DNA of 54,209 bases from Succinivibrio sp. (GCA_024693025.1 JAILLS010000019.1:1-54209); one strand, 5' to 3'. Shown: positions 1 through 8,604, counted from the first letter of the stretch. A program made the numbers and translations. The notes: generated by a model not told the origin, from the sequence alone.

Positions 1-117
1 TTCATCGGCACCTATGTCGAGAAGGGCATGTATCCTAATGATATGGAGTACTTAGGCAAGATGGTGGAGAACATCTCCTTCAACAACACTAACCGTTACT
101 TCAACTTTAACGTCTAG
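1..117 (+). CDS. C-terminal end of an unidentified protein (partial)
   Basis: Frame 1 is open from the first base to a TAG at 115-117, giving the last 38 residues of a protein that begins upstream of the window. The tail is polar and aromatic (it contains NNTNRYFNFNV at the end) and has no motif that I recognise. A strong hairpin and an intrinsic terminator follow directly, which supports a genuine gene end. The glycogen genes downstream lie on the opposite strand, so context does not suggest a function. Confidence 0.6.
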   Translation, partial: FIGTYVEKGMYPNDMEYLGKMVENISFNNTNRYFNFNV

Positions 118-150
118 CTCTAAGCGGCACCGCAAGGTGCCGAGTTAGAG
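118..150 (+). other. Stem-loop just after the first gene
   Basis: CTCTAA pairs with TTAGAG (118-123 with 145-150) and GGCACC pairs with GGTGCC (126-131 with 136-141) around a GCAA tetraloop. No T-run follows, so this is more likely an mRNA 3'-end stabilising hairpin than a terminator by itself. Confidence 0.5.
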
Positions 151-162
151 TCAAGCAGTAGT

Positions 163-198
163 GCCTCTCATGCTGTATACAGGCTGAGAGGCATTTTT
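163..198 (+). terminator. Rho-independent terminator of the first gene
   Basis: GCCTCTCA (163-170) pairs exactly with TGAGAGGC (185-192), and ATTTTT follows. It ends the transcript of the partial gene at the window start. Confidence 0.75.
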
Positions 199-653
199 AT
201 GCATCCCGCAGGCTCACCTATACTCTTACTCTGGCTTTATATCGCTGCCACTGACTGGCAGACTTTGGGTTCCTCTCAAATCTGGTGTAGAGAGGTGCTT
301 GCAAAAGAGCTGAGACGCAAGGTTTGTGCAGGCACTAAATTTAACAAGCCGTGTTTATCGCAATTCATCCCACCACCTATAGAGGTGGGGGATTTCTTGC
401 TCACGGCTTGTTAAATTGTGGTTTATACTCTCTGTCATCTTTATCTCCCCAGCTCAACTGAGCATCATCAAAAATCTGTGGCTTAATCTAGGCCTGGCTC
501 TAGGTGACTTTTGCGCTCAAGCCTGTCTCTATCGTGCTGATTAATATTATAGAGAATATTTTAAGATATGTGGTGAAATATCTAACCACAAAGATCACAT
601 TATTCAGATAATCTGGAACTCAGCTTAACGTGTTAGCTGTCTGAAAGCGGCTG
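199..653. other. Gene-poor interval with an IS605-like palindrome
   Basis: No convincing gene is seen. A 71-codon open frame (199-414) lacks a ribosome binding site and runs through the palindrome at 340-415, so I do not call it. The remainder is AT-rich with short inverted repeats and no recognisable product. Confidence 0.5.
340..415. mobile_element. Palindromic element resembling an IS200/IS605-family end
   Basis: A perfect 14-bp inverted repeat (TTTAACAAGCCGTG at 340-353, CACGGCTTGTTAAA at 402-415) encloses a core with ATTCATCCC, a small hairpin (CCACC/GGTGG around TATAGA) and GGGGATTTCTTGC. The core resembles the right-end hairpin of IS200/IS605 and IS1341-type elements. No transposase or TnpB frame is present, so this would be a remnant or non-autonomous copy. 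An ordinary REP-like hairpin is the alternative. Confidence 0.45.
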
Positions 654-682
654 AAAAAAAGCTGGATAAATCCAGCTTTTTT
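654..682 (-). terminator. Terminator after glgA, potentially bidirectional
   Basis: GCTGGA (661-666) and TCCAGC (671-676) form a stem flanked by seven A and six T residues, so it reads as an intrinsic terminator on both strands. It lies 12 bp beyond the glgA stop codon. Confidence 0.85.
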
Positions 683-694
683 GTAAGCTTCTGC

Positions 695-2158
695 TTACCA
701 CTTAGGCTTGTCCAGAGCAGCCTGATAGAGCGCTTCATACTGCTTGCAGGAGTCAGACCAGTTAAAGCGGGTGCGCATGGCGTTGCGGCGCAGTCTGATG
801 ATCTCGTCCATATCCTCAAGATAGAGAATCAGGGTACGGCGCAGGCAGGAGAGCAGCTCCTCCGGGGAAGGGGTATTGAACATAAAGCCATTGCCGTTGT
901 CGCGATCGGTATCATAGTCAATCACGGTATCCTTAAGGCCGCCTACCGCACGTACGATTGGCAGAGTGCCATAGGCGAGCGAATAGATCTGGTTGAGACC
1001 GCACGGCTCGAAAATGGACGGCATCAGGAAGAAATCCGAGGCCGCTTCAATCTGATGGGCGAGGATATTGTCATAGATCGGATAGAAGACCATCTTGTCC
1101 TTGTGGCGGTTGGCGATGGTCTGCATCTGATACTGCAGATTAGGATCGCCGGTACCCTCGATGACGATCTGCACCTTGTGCTCGAGGAACTGCTCAAGGA
1201 TTGGCAGCAGCAGACCCACACCTTTCTGATCGGTGAGGCGGGCGACCATGCCATAGAGCGGAGTGTCACCCATGGCAAAGCCGAGCTTGCGCTGCAGGAG
1301 GTATTTACCCAGCACCTTCTCATCCATGGTCTCAAGGTTGTAGCGGATGCGCAGCAGCGGATCGGTACCCGGATCCCAGTCCGAATAGTCACAGCCGTTG
1401 ACGATACCGGAGAGGTCGCCGGCACGGTCGATATAGTTCTTGGTCATACCGTGACCGCCCAGATAGGTGGTAAGCTCAGTGGCATAGCCAGGACTTACGG
1501 TATTGATCTTGTCAGCATAGAACACGCCGCTCTTGAGGAAGTTCACATACTGTCCCTGGGAGATCATGTCATTGTAGATCCCGGCAATCTCAGGGATCAT
1601 CCACAGCTGTCCGCGGTCAAAGACACCCTGGAAGGCACCGTTGTGGACAGTGAGCAGGGAGCGGGTGTTGTTGAAGAAAGCATCCTGATTGTATTTGATG
1701 CGCAGCACCATCGGGGTGACGCCAGTGTGCCAGTCATTGCAGTGCACGATATCCGGCGCGAATTTTAAGCGTTTGGTACAGTCAAGAGCGGCTGCCGAGA
1801 AGAAGGCAAAGCGCTCGCCGTTGTCACCATAGGCCTGATTGTTGTCGCCATACAGAGAAGTACGATCAAAATAGCGGCTGCAGGCAATCAGCCAGACCTC
1901 TACATTACTGTTAGGCAGATAGGTTTTCTTGATGTCATAAGGTATTTTCAGATTATCGTTGTCAGAATCTTCATTCAGGACTCCGTGACCAATGACTTCA
2001 AACTGTTCCTGACCTTTGATGATACTATAGCAAGGTGTGACAACGCGCACCTGATGCCCTTGCAGAGCAAGCTGAAGCGGCAGGGCCTTGGCCACATCTG
2101 CAAGACCACCTGATTTAATCAGACCTGCAACTTCAGAGGCAAGAAATAGAATATTCAA
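695..2158 (-). CDS. glgA: Glycogen synthase (ADP-glucose type)
   Basis: GlgA transfers glucose from ADP-glucose to the non-reducing end of a growing alpha-1,4-glucan in the cytoplasm. The 487-residue product has the usual length and a GT-B (GT5) fold. The N-terminal ADP-glucose loop KSGGLADV lies at about residues 15-22, and the C-terminal half carries the SIFEPCGLNQIYSLAYGT donor-site region. The start is TTG (MNILFLASEVAGL), with GAGG eight bases upstream. It follows glgC by 24 bp on the same strand, so the two form an operon. No branching enzyme, phosphorylase or debranching enzyme is in the window. Confidence 0.95.
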   Translation of the reverse strand: MNILFLASEVAGLIKSGGLADVAKALPLQLALQGHQVRVVTPCYSIIKGQEQFEVIGHGVLNEDSDNDNLKIPYDIKKTYLPNSNVEVWLIACSRYFDRTSLYGDNNQAYGDNGERFAFFSAAALDCTKRLKFAPDIVHCNDWHTGVTPMVLRIKYNQDAFFNNTRSLLTVHNGAFQGVFDRGQLWMIPEIAGIYNDMISQGQYVNFLKSGVFYADKINTVSPGYATELTTYLGGHGMTKNYIDRAGDLSGIVNGCDYSDWDPGTDPLLRIRYNLETMDEKVLGKYLLQRKLGFAMGDTPLYGMVARLTDQKGVGLLLPILEQFLEHKVQIVIEGTGDPNLQYQMQTIANRHKDKMVFYPIYDNILAHQIEAASDFFLMPSIFEPCGLNQIYSLAYGTLPIVRAVGGLKDTVIDYDTDRDNGNGFMFNTPSPEELLSCLRRTLILYLEDMDEIIRLRRNAMRTRFNWSDSCKQYEALYQAALDKPKW

Positions 2159-2182
2159 GATGACAACCTCACTGTTTAGTAG

Positions 2183-3430
2183 TTAATCTTTAAAGCCTAG
2201 GCGCATACCCTTGGGGATGACAATGACCCCGCCATCTGAGATCCGGGCAGAATTGAGATCATCGCCTGCCACCAGCTTGAGATCGGCGGCGCGGTCGTAA
2301 CCGAGGCAGAAGCCGTCGGCAAGCTGGACATCTCGATCTAAGATAGCATGCTTAATCTTGCAGTTACGCCCGATCTTGCAGTCACCTAGCAGTACACTGT
2401 CCTCGATACTCGCACTGTCGCCAACATAGCAGCTAAATCCGAGCACACTGTTTTCAATGTGGGCGCCGCAGATCTCACAGCCTGCGGAAATCAGAGAGCG
2501 GGCAATGCGCGGACTATGATTGTTGCAGTCGGTAAAATTAGCCGGAGGCAGCGGTGGATAATAGGTATGCAGTGGCCAGTTGGGATTATCGAGGCGGAAT
2601 TTAGGCTGACTGGAGAGCAGGTCCATATGGGCCTCGAAATAGGCGTCGATAGATCCTACGTCGCGCCAGTAACCAGCCTGTTCACCCTTGATGTAATTGA
2701 GGGAGAGGTCATAGACATAGACCTCACCGCGCGGATACATCAGAGGAATAATATCCTTACCAAAGTCATGACTGGAGCTAGGCTGATGTTCATCTTCCTT
2801 GAGCACCTCGCGCAGCACTTCAGTCCTGAATACATAGTTACCGATGGACACCAGACAGTAGCCGGGATCGCCGGGAATTTCCTTAGGCGTCTGAGGTTTT
2901 TCCTCAAAGCCTATCATGCGGGCTTCCTTGTCCACTTCAATGACGCCGAATTTGCCTGCCGCCATGGCCGAAGGCAGACGAATGGCCGCCACCGTGAGAT
3001 CGCCATGCCGCATATTGTGAAAATCGAGCATCTGCCGCACATCCATCTTATAGATATGATCAGAGCCGAAGATGCACACATTGTCGACGCGTGACTCATC
3101 GATAAAGGTTAAATTCTGATAGATGGCATCAGCCGTACCCTGATACCACTCCTTGCCGACTCTCATCTGAGCCGGAATCGAATCGATAAAGCAGTTGGGA
3201 ATACCACTGACGGTCCAGCCGTTTTTCATATGCAGATAGAGCGACTGTGACTTGTACTGGGTAATCACAAAGATGGAAAATATTCCTGAATTGACAAAGT
3301 TATTGAGCACAAAGTCAATGAGCCGGTAGCTTCCACCGAACGGTACGGCGGGCTTACTGCGGGATGCCGTTAAAGGCAATAAACGCGTGCCTTCGCCACC
3401 TGCTAGGATCATAGCCAGGGTTTTAGACAT
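2183..3430 (-). CDS. glgC: Glucose-1-phosphate adenylyltransferase (ADP-glucose pyrophosphorylase)
   Basis: GlgC makes ADP-glucose from ATP and glucose 1-phosphate, the committed step of bacterial glycogen synthesis, and is normally controlled allosterically. The nucleotidyltransferase signature ILAGGEGTRLLPLT lies close to the N terminus, SKPAVPFGGSYRLIDF follows, and the C-terminal third is a left-handed beta-helix type repeat region. A longer reading frame begins at 3463, but AAAGGAGAG sits just upstream of the ATG at 3430 (MSKTLAMILAGG), which gives 415 residues and a normal start for the family. It is the first gene of the glgC-glgA operon. The shared upstream region contains a CRP-like site. 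Confidence 0.95.
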   Translation of the reverse strand: MSKTLAMILAGGEGTRLLPLTASRSKPAVPFGGSYRLIDFVLNNFVNSGIFSIFVITQYKSQSLYLHMKNGWTVSGIPNCFIDSIPAQMRVGKEWYQGTADAIYQNLTFIDESRVDNVCIFGSDHIYKMDVRQMLDFHNMRHGDLTVAAIRLPSAMAAGKFGVIEVDKEARMIGFEEKPQTPKEIPGDPGYCLVSIGNYVFRTEVLREVLKEDEHQPSSSHDFGKDIIPLMYPRGEVYVYDLSLNYIKGEQAGYWRDVGSIDAYFEAHMDLLSSQPKFRLDNPNWPLHTYYPPLPPANFTDCNNHSPRIARSLISAGCEICGAHIENSVLGFSCYVGDSASIEDSVLLGDCKIGRNCKIKHAILDRDVQLADGFCLGYDRAADLKLVAGDDLNSARISDGGVIVIPKGMRLGFKD

Positions 3431-3580
3431 GCGACTCTCCTTTAATAGTAACTGGTCTTTCAATCTTTTGAATGTAAGGTTACCATTTATCCGCAGTTAA
3501 AAAATTGCCTTAACTCGCAATTTCTCTTGTAGCTGAGCAATTATGTGCAGGCTTGTTCTAGTGCAGGAGTCTTGGGAAAA

Positions 3581-3596
3581 TGTGATGTGAAGCACA
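3581..3596. promoter_or_regulatory. Candidate CRP binding site
   Basis: TGTGA-TGTGAA-GCACA matches the CRP consensus TGTGA-N6-TCACA at 9 of 10 positions and is flanked by A-rich sequence on both sides. It lies between divergent glgC and dctP, about 110 bp upstream of the likely dctP start of transcription. glg and TRAP genes are often under cAMP-CRP control; binding here is inferred. Confidence 0.55.
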
Positions 3597-3663
3597 AAAA
3601 TACTAAAACGTTTGCTAAATAAGAAAAATTTGTGAATAAAACTGTAGAATTGCGATCAATGAT

Positions 3664-3693
3664 TTGAATCTCAGCGCTTTGATTACGTATAAT
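3664..3693 (+). promoter_or_regulatory. Sigma-70-type promoter of the TRAP operon
   Basis: TTGAAT (3664-3669) and a perfect TATAAT (3688-3693) are separated by 18 bp, 34 bp upstream of the dctP start codon. A clear ribosome site (TAAGGAG) follows at about 3713. Confidence 0.7.
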
Positions 3694-3727
3694 CAGACCG
3701 CAGTTTTAACTTAAGGAGTTATCTTCT

Positions 3728-4723
3728 ATGAAAAAATTAGGTGTTATGAGTGTTGCTGCTCTGGCAGTTGCTTCTGTCGTTAGCTTTTCAGCTCAGGCTG
3801 CTGATACCACAGTGTGGAAATTAGCTTTCAATCAGCCAGAAGGCCATCCAGAATATGTTGCAGTTCAGCATTTCTCAGACAAACTTAAGAATGCAACCAA
3901 TGGCAAGTATGCCATTGAAATTTTCCCTAACGAGCTGTTAGGTTCCCAGAAAGAAACCATCGAAATGGTGCAGAATGGTTCCTTAGAGTTTTCTATGGTT
4001 GCCGGCTCCCTGCTCGAGAACTGGAATCCAGATTTTGCTGTGTTCAATCTGCCTTATGTGTTCAAGGATTACAGACACTTACAGCGCGTGGTTAAGGACA
4101 AGGCCGTAGTGGGCGATCTGTTCAAGTCCTTAGAGGGCAAGGGTCTGACCGTGTTATGCGCTCAGTACTCAGGTACCCGTAACGTTTACACCAAGAACAA
4201 GGAAGTCAGAAATCCTGACGACTTAAAAGGCCTCAAGATCCGCGTAATGCAGTCTGATACCATGGTTAAGATGCTTAACTACATGGGTGGTACAGGTACC
4301 CCAATGGGTCAGGGCGAAGTTTATACCGCTATTCAGACCGGCGTGCTCGACGGTGCTGAGAACAACGAAGTTACCTACTATGCCTTAAAGCAGCACGAAG
4401 TTGGCCCAATCTACAACACCACCGGCCACTTAATGATGCCTGACTACATTGTAACCAATACTCAGTTCTTCAATGGTCTGCCAGATGATGTCAAGAAATT
4501 CTTTGCTGACAACTTAGACAGCCTCGTTGACGAAGAGTTCGACCTCTTCCAGGCTCAGGTATCTAAGAGCTTAGAAGCAGCCAAGAAAGAAGGCACCAAG
4601 GTTATCGAAGCTGATAAGGATTCCTTCAAGAAAGCTGTTGAGCCTCTGATTGCTGAGAAGGTAAACACTCCTTCCGCTAAGGCTTTATACGAAGCTGTTC
4701 AGAAGAGCCGTGATGCTAAATAA
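3728..4723 (+). CDS. dctP: TRAP transporter substrate-binding protein (DctP family)
   Basis: This periplasmic binding protein captures a carboxylate-type solute for the TRAP permease encoded next. The first 24 residues form a Sec signal peptide (MKKLGVMSVAALAV, cleavage near AQA-A). The mature protein has the DctP-family layout, including FPNELLGSQKETIEMVQNG near residue 80 and the KIRVMQSD region near residue 175, which in this family contains the arginine that binds the substrate carboxylate. The length of 331 residues is typical. A hairpin terminator directly after the gene probably raises its expression relative to the membrane subunits. The sequence does not fix the substrate. Confidence 0.92.
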   Translation: MKKLGVMSVAALAVASVVSFSAQAADTTVWKLAFNQPEGHPEYVAVQHFSDKLKNATNGKYAIEIFPNELLGSQKETIEMVQNGSLEFSMVAGSLLENWNPDFAVFNLPYVFKDYRHLQRVVKDKAVVGDLFKSLEGKGLTVLCAQYSGTRNVYTKNKEVRNPDDLKGLKIRVMQSDTMVKMLNYMGGTGTPMGQGEVYTAIQTGVLDGAENNEVTYYALKQHEVGPIYNTTGHLMMPDYIVTNTQFFNGLPDDVKKFFADNLDSLVDEEFDLFQAQVSKSLEAAKKEGTKVIEADKDSFKKAVEPLIAEKVNTPSAKALYEAVQKSRDAK

Positions 4724-4741
4724 TTTTAATTAAATAATTAA

Positions 4742-4777
4742 CAAATGGGGCGTGGCTGATGCTTTAGCCCCATTTTT
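4742..4777 (+). terminator. Intra-operon terminator or attenuator between dctP and dctQ
   Basis: AAATGGGGC pairs with GCCCCATTT, and the 3' arm runs into a T-stretch. It sits between the binding-protein gene and the permease genes, so partial termination would give more DctP than DctQM. Confidence 0.75.
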
Positions 4778-4802
4778 AGTATTAATCAAATGGAGTTTCC
4801 AA

Positions 4803-5315
4803 GTGAACGCATTAGGCAATATCAAGCAACTGATTGACCGCGTGCTGAAGATCATGAGCATCGTGCTGTGCGGTGCCATGGTAGTCGTCGTAGCCTATCA
4901 GGTTTTTGCCCGTTTTATTCTCAGCAACCCAAGCGCAATCTCCGAGGAGCTGGCCAATATCTGCTTCGTGTGGATGGGTCTGTCTGCCTCTGCGCTGCTG
5001 TATGGTGAAAAAGGGCATATGAACATCAACTTTATCCCGGAAAAGCTAGGTCCCCACAAATCTCAGATCCTGGTGATCCTAAGTGAAGTCTTCACCCTTG
5101 TGATGGCAACCTGGGTGCTGACCTGGGGTGGCTATCATATTTCCGCCAATGCCATGGGGCAGGTGAATGCTGCCATGCCATGGCTGCCTATCGGCGTAAT
5201 CTATTCCATCGTACCGGTTACCGGTGCCTGCGTGGTGTTCTACGCTTTCTACAATATTCTGGATGCGGTCAATAAGCTTTTGCATCCGGAGACAGTTCAG
5301 TCTAAGGGGGCATAA
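4803..5315 (+). CDS. dctQ: TRAP transporter small permease subunit (DctQ family)
   Basis: DctQ is the four-helix small membrane subunit that pairs with DctM in sodium-driven TRAP uptake. Four hydrophobic helices are visible, with the family-typical segment SEELANICFVWMGLSASALL in the second helix region. The frame is open from 4752, but that start lies inside the terminator hairpin. GTG at 4803, with TGGAG just upstream, gives a 170-residue protein of normal length, so I chose it. The gene ends 2 bp before dctM, consistent with translational coupling. Confidence 0.88.
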   Translation: MNALGNIKQLIDRVLKIMSIVLCGAMVVVVAYQVFARFILSNPSAISEELANICFVWMGLSASALLYGEKGHMNINFIPEKLGPHKSQILVILSEVFTLVMATWVLTWGGYHISANAMGQVNAAMPWLPIGVIYSIVPVTGACVVFYAFYNILDAVNKLLHPETVQSKGA

Positions 5316-5317
5316 GC

Positions 5318-6622
5318 ATGTTAACCACTTCCGTGATTATGTACCTGCTCGTCATGACACCGATTCTTCTGGTGTTAGGCGTGCCGATCGGTACTTCCAT
5401 CTGCATGGGCTCAGTGCTCTCCATGGCCTCTGTGTTAGGCTCCAATGCGGCTTTAAACTCGGCTACCCGTATTTATGCCGGTATGAACAGCTTTGCCCTG
5501 ATCGCCATTCCGTTCTTCGTCCTGGCCGGCAACATCATGAACACTGGCGGTATTGCCCAGAAGCTCATCAACCTTGCTAAAGTCTTCATCGGCTTTGTGC
5601 CTGGCGCTCTGATGCATACCAATGTGGTGGCCAATATGCTGTTCGGTGCTATTTCTGGTTCCGGCGTGGCTTCAGCTGCCGCTATCGGCTCGGTGATTCT
5701 GCCGGGCGAGAAGAAGGAAGGCTATGATACCCACCTCTCAGCTGCGGTCAATATCGCTTCAGCTCCGGCCGGTATGATTATTCCGCCATCCAATATCTTC
5801 ATTATTTACTCTCTGGCTTCAGGCGGTGTGTCAGTGGCAGCCCTGTTTATCGCAGGTTATGTGCCGGGCATTCTGTGGGGTCTTGCCGTGATGGGTGTGA
5901 CCGCCTTCTTTGCTCACAAGTATAAGTATAAGGCTCAGATCGTCAGCGGCTGGGGCAATCGCCTCTTTATCGTATTAGATGCGATCCCGGCTATTCTGCT
6001 CATCATCATTATCATCGGCGGTATTATTTCAGGTGCCTTCACCCCGACCGAAGCTTCCTGCGTGGCTGTGCTCTATGCTGCCATCCTCTCAGGTCTGTAT
6101 AAGAGCTTCCACTGGAAGGACGTGCCGGCCATGCTGCTCTCCACTGCCAAGACCACGGGCCTCATCGTGTTCCTGATCGGTGTGTCCGCAATCTTAGGCT
6201 GGGTACTGGCTTATGCCAAGCTGCCTAACATGATTGCTCAGGCTCTGTTGAACTTCTCTGACAGCCCGGCGATCATTCTTTTGGGTATGATGATCATTAT
6301 GCTGCTGGTAGGCTGTGTGATGGATCCGTCTCCTGCCGTGCTGATCTTCACCCCGATCTTCCTGCCGGTGGCCATGAAGCTGGGCATCAATCCGGTGCAC
6401 TTCGGTGTGATGATGGTGTTCAACCTCTCCTTAGGCGCGATTACTCCTCCGGTAGGACCGATTCTGTTTACCGGATGCCGTATTGCAGGAGAATCCATTG
6501 AGTCAGTCTTCACCAAGATGCTGCCTTACTTCTTTGCTTTAATCTGCGTGCTGGTGATTGTCACCTTAGTGCCGCAGGTCTCTATGTATCTGCCGACCAT
6601 AACCGGTCTGGTTGCTTCCTAG
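5318..6622 (+). CDS. dctM: TRAP transporter large permease subunit (DctM family)
   Basis: DctM is the large multi-helix subunit that forms the transport pathway of the TRAP carrier. The 434-residue product is almost entirely hydrophobic, with about 12 membrane segments. It contains recognisable family stretches: GSGVASAAAIGSVILPG near residue 125, IIPPSNIFIIY near 155, and LSLGAITPPVGPILF near 370. The ATG follows the dctQ stop by 2 bp. A strong terminator closes the operon. Confidence 0.93.
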   Translation: MLTTSVIMYLLVMTPILLVLGVPIGTSICMGSVLSMASVLGSNAALNSATRIYAGMNSFALIAIPFFVLAGNIMNTGGIAQKLINLAKVFIGFVPGALMHTNVVANMLFGAISGSGVASAAAIGSVILPGEKKEGYDTHLSAAVNIASAPAGMIIPPSNIFIIYSLASGGVSVAALFIAGYVPGILWGLAVMGVTAFFAHKYKYKAQIVSGWGNRLFIVLDAIPAILLIIIIIGGIISGAFTPTEASCVAVLYAAILSGLYKSFHWKDVPAMLLSTAKTTGLIVFLIGVSAILGWVLAYAKLPNMIAQALLNFSDSPAIILLGMMIIMLLVGCVMDPSPAVLIFTPIFLPVAMKLGINPVHFGVMMVFNLSLGAITPPVGPILFTGCRIAGESIESVFTKMLPYFFALICVLVIVTLVPQVSMYLPTITGLVAS

Positions 6623-6644
6623 AGCTTGACCTAGGAGCAGCAGA

Positions 6645-6676
6645 AGGCCCTAAAGCGTATGCTTTAGGGCCTTTTT
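6645..6676 (+). terminator. Terminator after dctM, potentially bidirectional
   Basis: AGGCCCTAAAGC pairs exactly with GCTTTAGGGCCT around a four-base GTAT loop and runs into five T residues. It lies between convergent dctM and rsmC. Confidence 0.9.
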
Positions 6677-6693
6677 AGTCGGCACTTTTCAGT

Positions 6694-7758
6694 TCAGACA
6701 CTGCCTGCCTTGCACACCGTAAACTTCGAGGTCTTCCTGAGCACTTCCACCTTGGGGAAATGCTCCCTAAGCACAGTTTCATAATGCAGAAAGCCGTTGC
6801 CGACCAGATAGAGGCTGCCCTGCGAGCTTAAATGCTCCAGAGCCTTAGCAATCATGCCTAAGGCAGCCTGATTGTTCTGGTCAAGTCCCTGATGAAAAGG
6901 CGGATTGACGCAGATGGCCTCATAGGTTCCTGCGTTGCTGAGCATGTCAGAGGCAAAGATCTCATAAGGTTTGTTAAGTCCGTTGAGCCTGCAGTTTTGC
7001 GCGCACAAAGAGAGCGCCTCGGCGCTTGCATCACAGAAGCTCAGCGCGCTGACCTCTGTCTTTGAGGCGGCAGACAGTCCCACGATGCCGCAGCCGCAGC
7101 CTAGGTCAAGCACGTGTCCGAACAGTTCCTGCTCCTTTAAGGCCTCAAGCAGCAGCGCAGTCCCGCCGTCTACCTCGCCATAGGAGAAGACCTGCGGGTG
7201 CTGCCTAAGCTTAAGCCCTTCATAGCTCACGCAGGCAGGCTCTTTGAGAGCATGGAAGGGGGCAGTGGGCTCTAAGGCAAAGAGCGTGCATTTGCGCGCG
7301 CTATCCACCTTATAGGGGCTGCCTGCCTCCTTAAGCAGGGAATCGGCACTTTTGCCGCCGCCTGCGTTGGCTCCGGCTAGGAGAATCCTGCCCTGCTCCT
7401 CAAGCAGAGGCTGCGCCTTACTTAAAAGCAGACGGGTGGACTGCTTGTTTTTGGTAAGCAGCATCAGGAGCGTATCGCATTTGGGCAGGGTCTCAAGCAG
7501 TCTTGAGGCTGCGCCAAACAGAATTCTGACCTGCTTGTACTCACAGCTCTGCGAAGCTTCCTTGCCGGCCTTTTGTCCAAGCAGGGCGGCCATGTTCTGA
7601 TAGCTTACATAGTCATCGACGATGAGTACGGCACTCTTGCAGTCTTTGAGCAGGGGGATAAGGCCGCTGTCGTCAAGCTGTCCTAAGATGAGGACCCGAC
7701 GGTCCTTCAGCAGCTCAAGGTTTCTTGAGAGAAGCTCGGTAAGATTGGATGCTGCCAT
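6694..7758 (-). CDS. rsmC: 16S rRNA (guanine-N2) methyltransferase RsmC
   Basis: RsmC methylates G1207 of 16S rRNA with S-adenosylmethionine. The protein shows the tandem layout of the family: a degenerate N-terminal methyltransferase-like domain (LLSRNLELLKDRRVLILGQL resembles the E. coli N terminus) and a catalytic C-terminal Rossmann domain. The latter has VLDLGCGCGIVGLSA (SAM-binding) near residue 217 and the catalytic NPPFHQG motif near residue 285. It starts directly after the rsmA stop (TAA-ATG), so the two rRNA methyltransferases are co-transcribed, which differs from E. coli. RlmG is the closest alternative. Confidence 0.85.
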   Translation of the reverse strand: MAASNLTELLSRNLELLKDRRVLILGQLDDSGLIPLLKDCKSAVLIVDDYVSYQNMAALLGQKAGKEASQSCEYKQVRILFGAASRLLETLPKCDTLLMLLTKNKQSTRLLLSKAQPLLEEQGRILLAGANAGGGKSADSLLKEAGSPYKVDSARKCTLFALEPTAPFHALKEPACVSYEGLKLRQHPQVFSYGEVDGGTALLLEALKEQELFGHVLDLGCGCGIVGLSAASKTEVSALSFCDASAEALSLCAQNCRLNGLNKPYEIFASDMLSNAGTYEAICVNPPFHQGLDQNNQAALGMIAKALEHLSSQGSLYLVGNGFLHYETVLREHFPKVEVLRKTSKFTVCKAGSV

Positions 7759-8565
7759 TTAGAAGGCCTCCCTGCGCTGTTTTTCATAAAGAGCCTGCGC
7801 GGCACGGGCAAACTGCTCCACACTCAGATTCTCGGCCCGCAGCTCAGGATTGAGCTCAAGGTCCATAAGCTCAGCTTCCGTAAAGCTTTTCTGCAGCGCA
7901 TTGCGCAGGGTTTTGCGCCGGGCACTGAAGGCCTCGGTGGTGAGGGCATTAAGATAGGGGATGAGCTCACGCTCATGCTCGTCAAGCTGTTTCGGAATGA
8001 GGCGCACCACGGCTGAGGTCACCTGCGGCTTTGGTCTGAAGGCGGTGTTGGGTACCTCAAAGAGCGGGATCACCTGAGCCTGATACTGCACCATGATGGT
8101 CAGACGGCCAAAATCCTTATGGTTGGGACCTGCGCAGAGGCGCTCCACCACTTCCTTCTGCAGCATAAAATGCAGATCTGCAATATGCTTTTGTGCAAGC
8201 AGATGGAAGATAAGCGGTGAGGTAATGTTATAGGGCAGATTGCCAAAGACCCTCAGACTCTCACCCTCGATGAGCTCATCAAGCTGCACCTTGAGGGCAT
8301 CGGCTGAGATGAGGCGCAGTCCCTTAAGGAAGGGATCGTGCGCGAGCAGCTCACAGAGATCGCGGTCAAGCTCAATGGCGGTCAGGCTTTTGCAGCGCTC
8401 GAGCACGGGCCTTGTGAGGGCGGCATGTCCCGGTCCGATTTCGACCAGATGCTCACCGACTTTTGGATTGATGGCGTTGACGATCTTGGTGATGACCTGC
8501 TCATCAACTAGGAAGTTCTGCCCGAAGCGTTTGCGGGCTTTCATAAAGGATGGGGGAAGTGCCAT
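7759..8565 (-). CDS. rsmA: 16S rRNA (adenine1518/1519-N6,N6) dimethyltransferase
   Basis: RsmA (KsgA) dimethylates two adjacent adenines in the 3' hairpin of 16S rRNA late in small-subunit assembly. FGQNFLVDEQV, VEIGPGHAALTRPVL (SAM site) and the catalytic NLPYNITSPLI motif are all present. At 268 residues it has normal length. GAGGAG precedes the chosen ATG. E. coli has surA-pdxA-rsmA-apaG-apaH; here pdxA and apaGH are absent and rsmC follows. Confidence 0.95.
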   Translation of the reverse strand: MALPPSFMKARKRFGQNFLVDEQVITKIVNAINPKVGEHLVEIGPGHAALTRPVLERCKSLTAIELDRDLCELLAHDPFLKGLRLISADALKVQLDELIEGESLRVFGNLPYNITSPLIFHLLAQKHIADLHFMLQKEVVERLCAGPNHKDFGRLTIMVQYQAQVIPLFEVPNTAFRPKPQVTSAVVRLIPKQLDEHERELIPYLNALTTEAFSARRKTLRNALQKSFTEAELMDLELNPELRAENLSVEQFARAAQALYEKQRREAF

Positions 8566-8578
8566 AGGGTCTCCTCAA

Positions 8579-8604
8579 TAAAAAACGGCACTGAGCGTGC
8601 CGTT
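8579..8604 (-). terminator. Hairpin with U-tract between surA and rsmA
   Basis: On the minus strand, AACGGCAC pairs with GTGCCGTT (8-bp stem, five-base loop) and is followed by a run of T. It looks like an intrinsic terminator or attenuator that reduces read-through from surA into rsmA-rsmC. Confidence 0.7.

Noticed and set aside
199..414. 71-codon plus-strand open frame
   Set aside because: It starts inside a terminator T-run, has no ribosome site, crosses the palindrome at 340-415 and resembles no protein.
4752..4802. Upstream start for dctQ
   Set aside because: It would begin inside the terminator hairpin; the GTG at 4803 has a good ribosome site and gives the family length.
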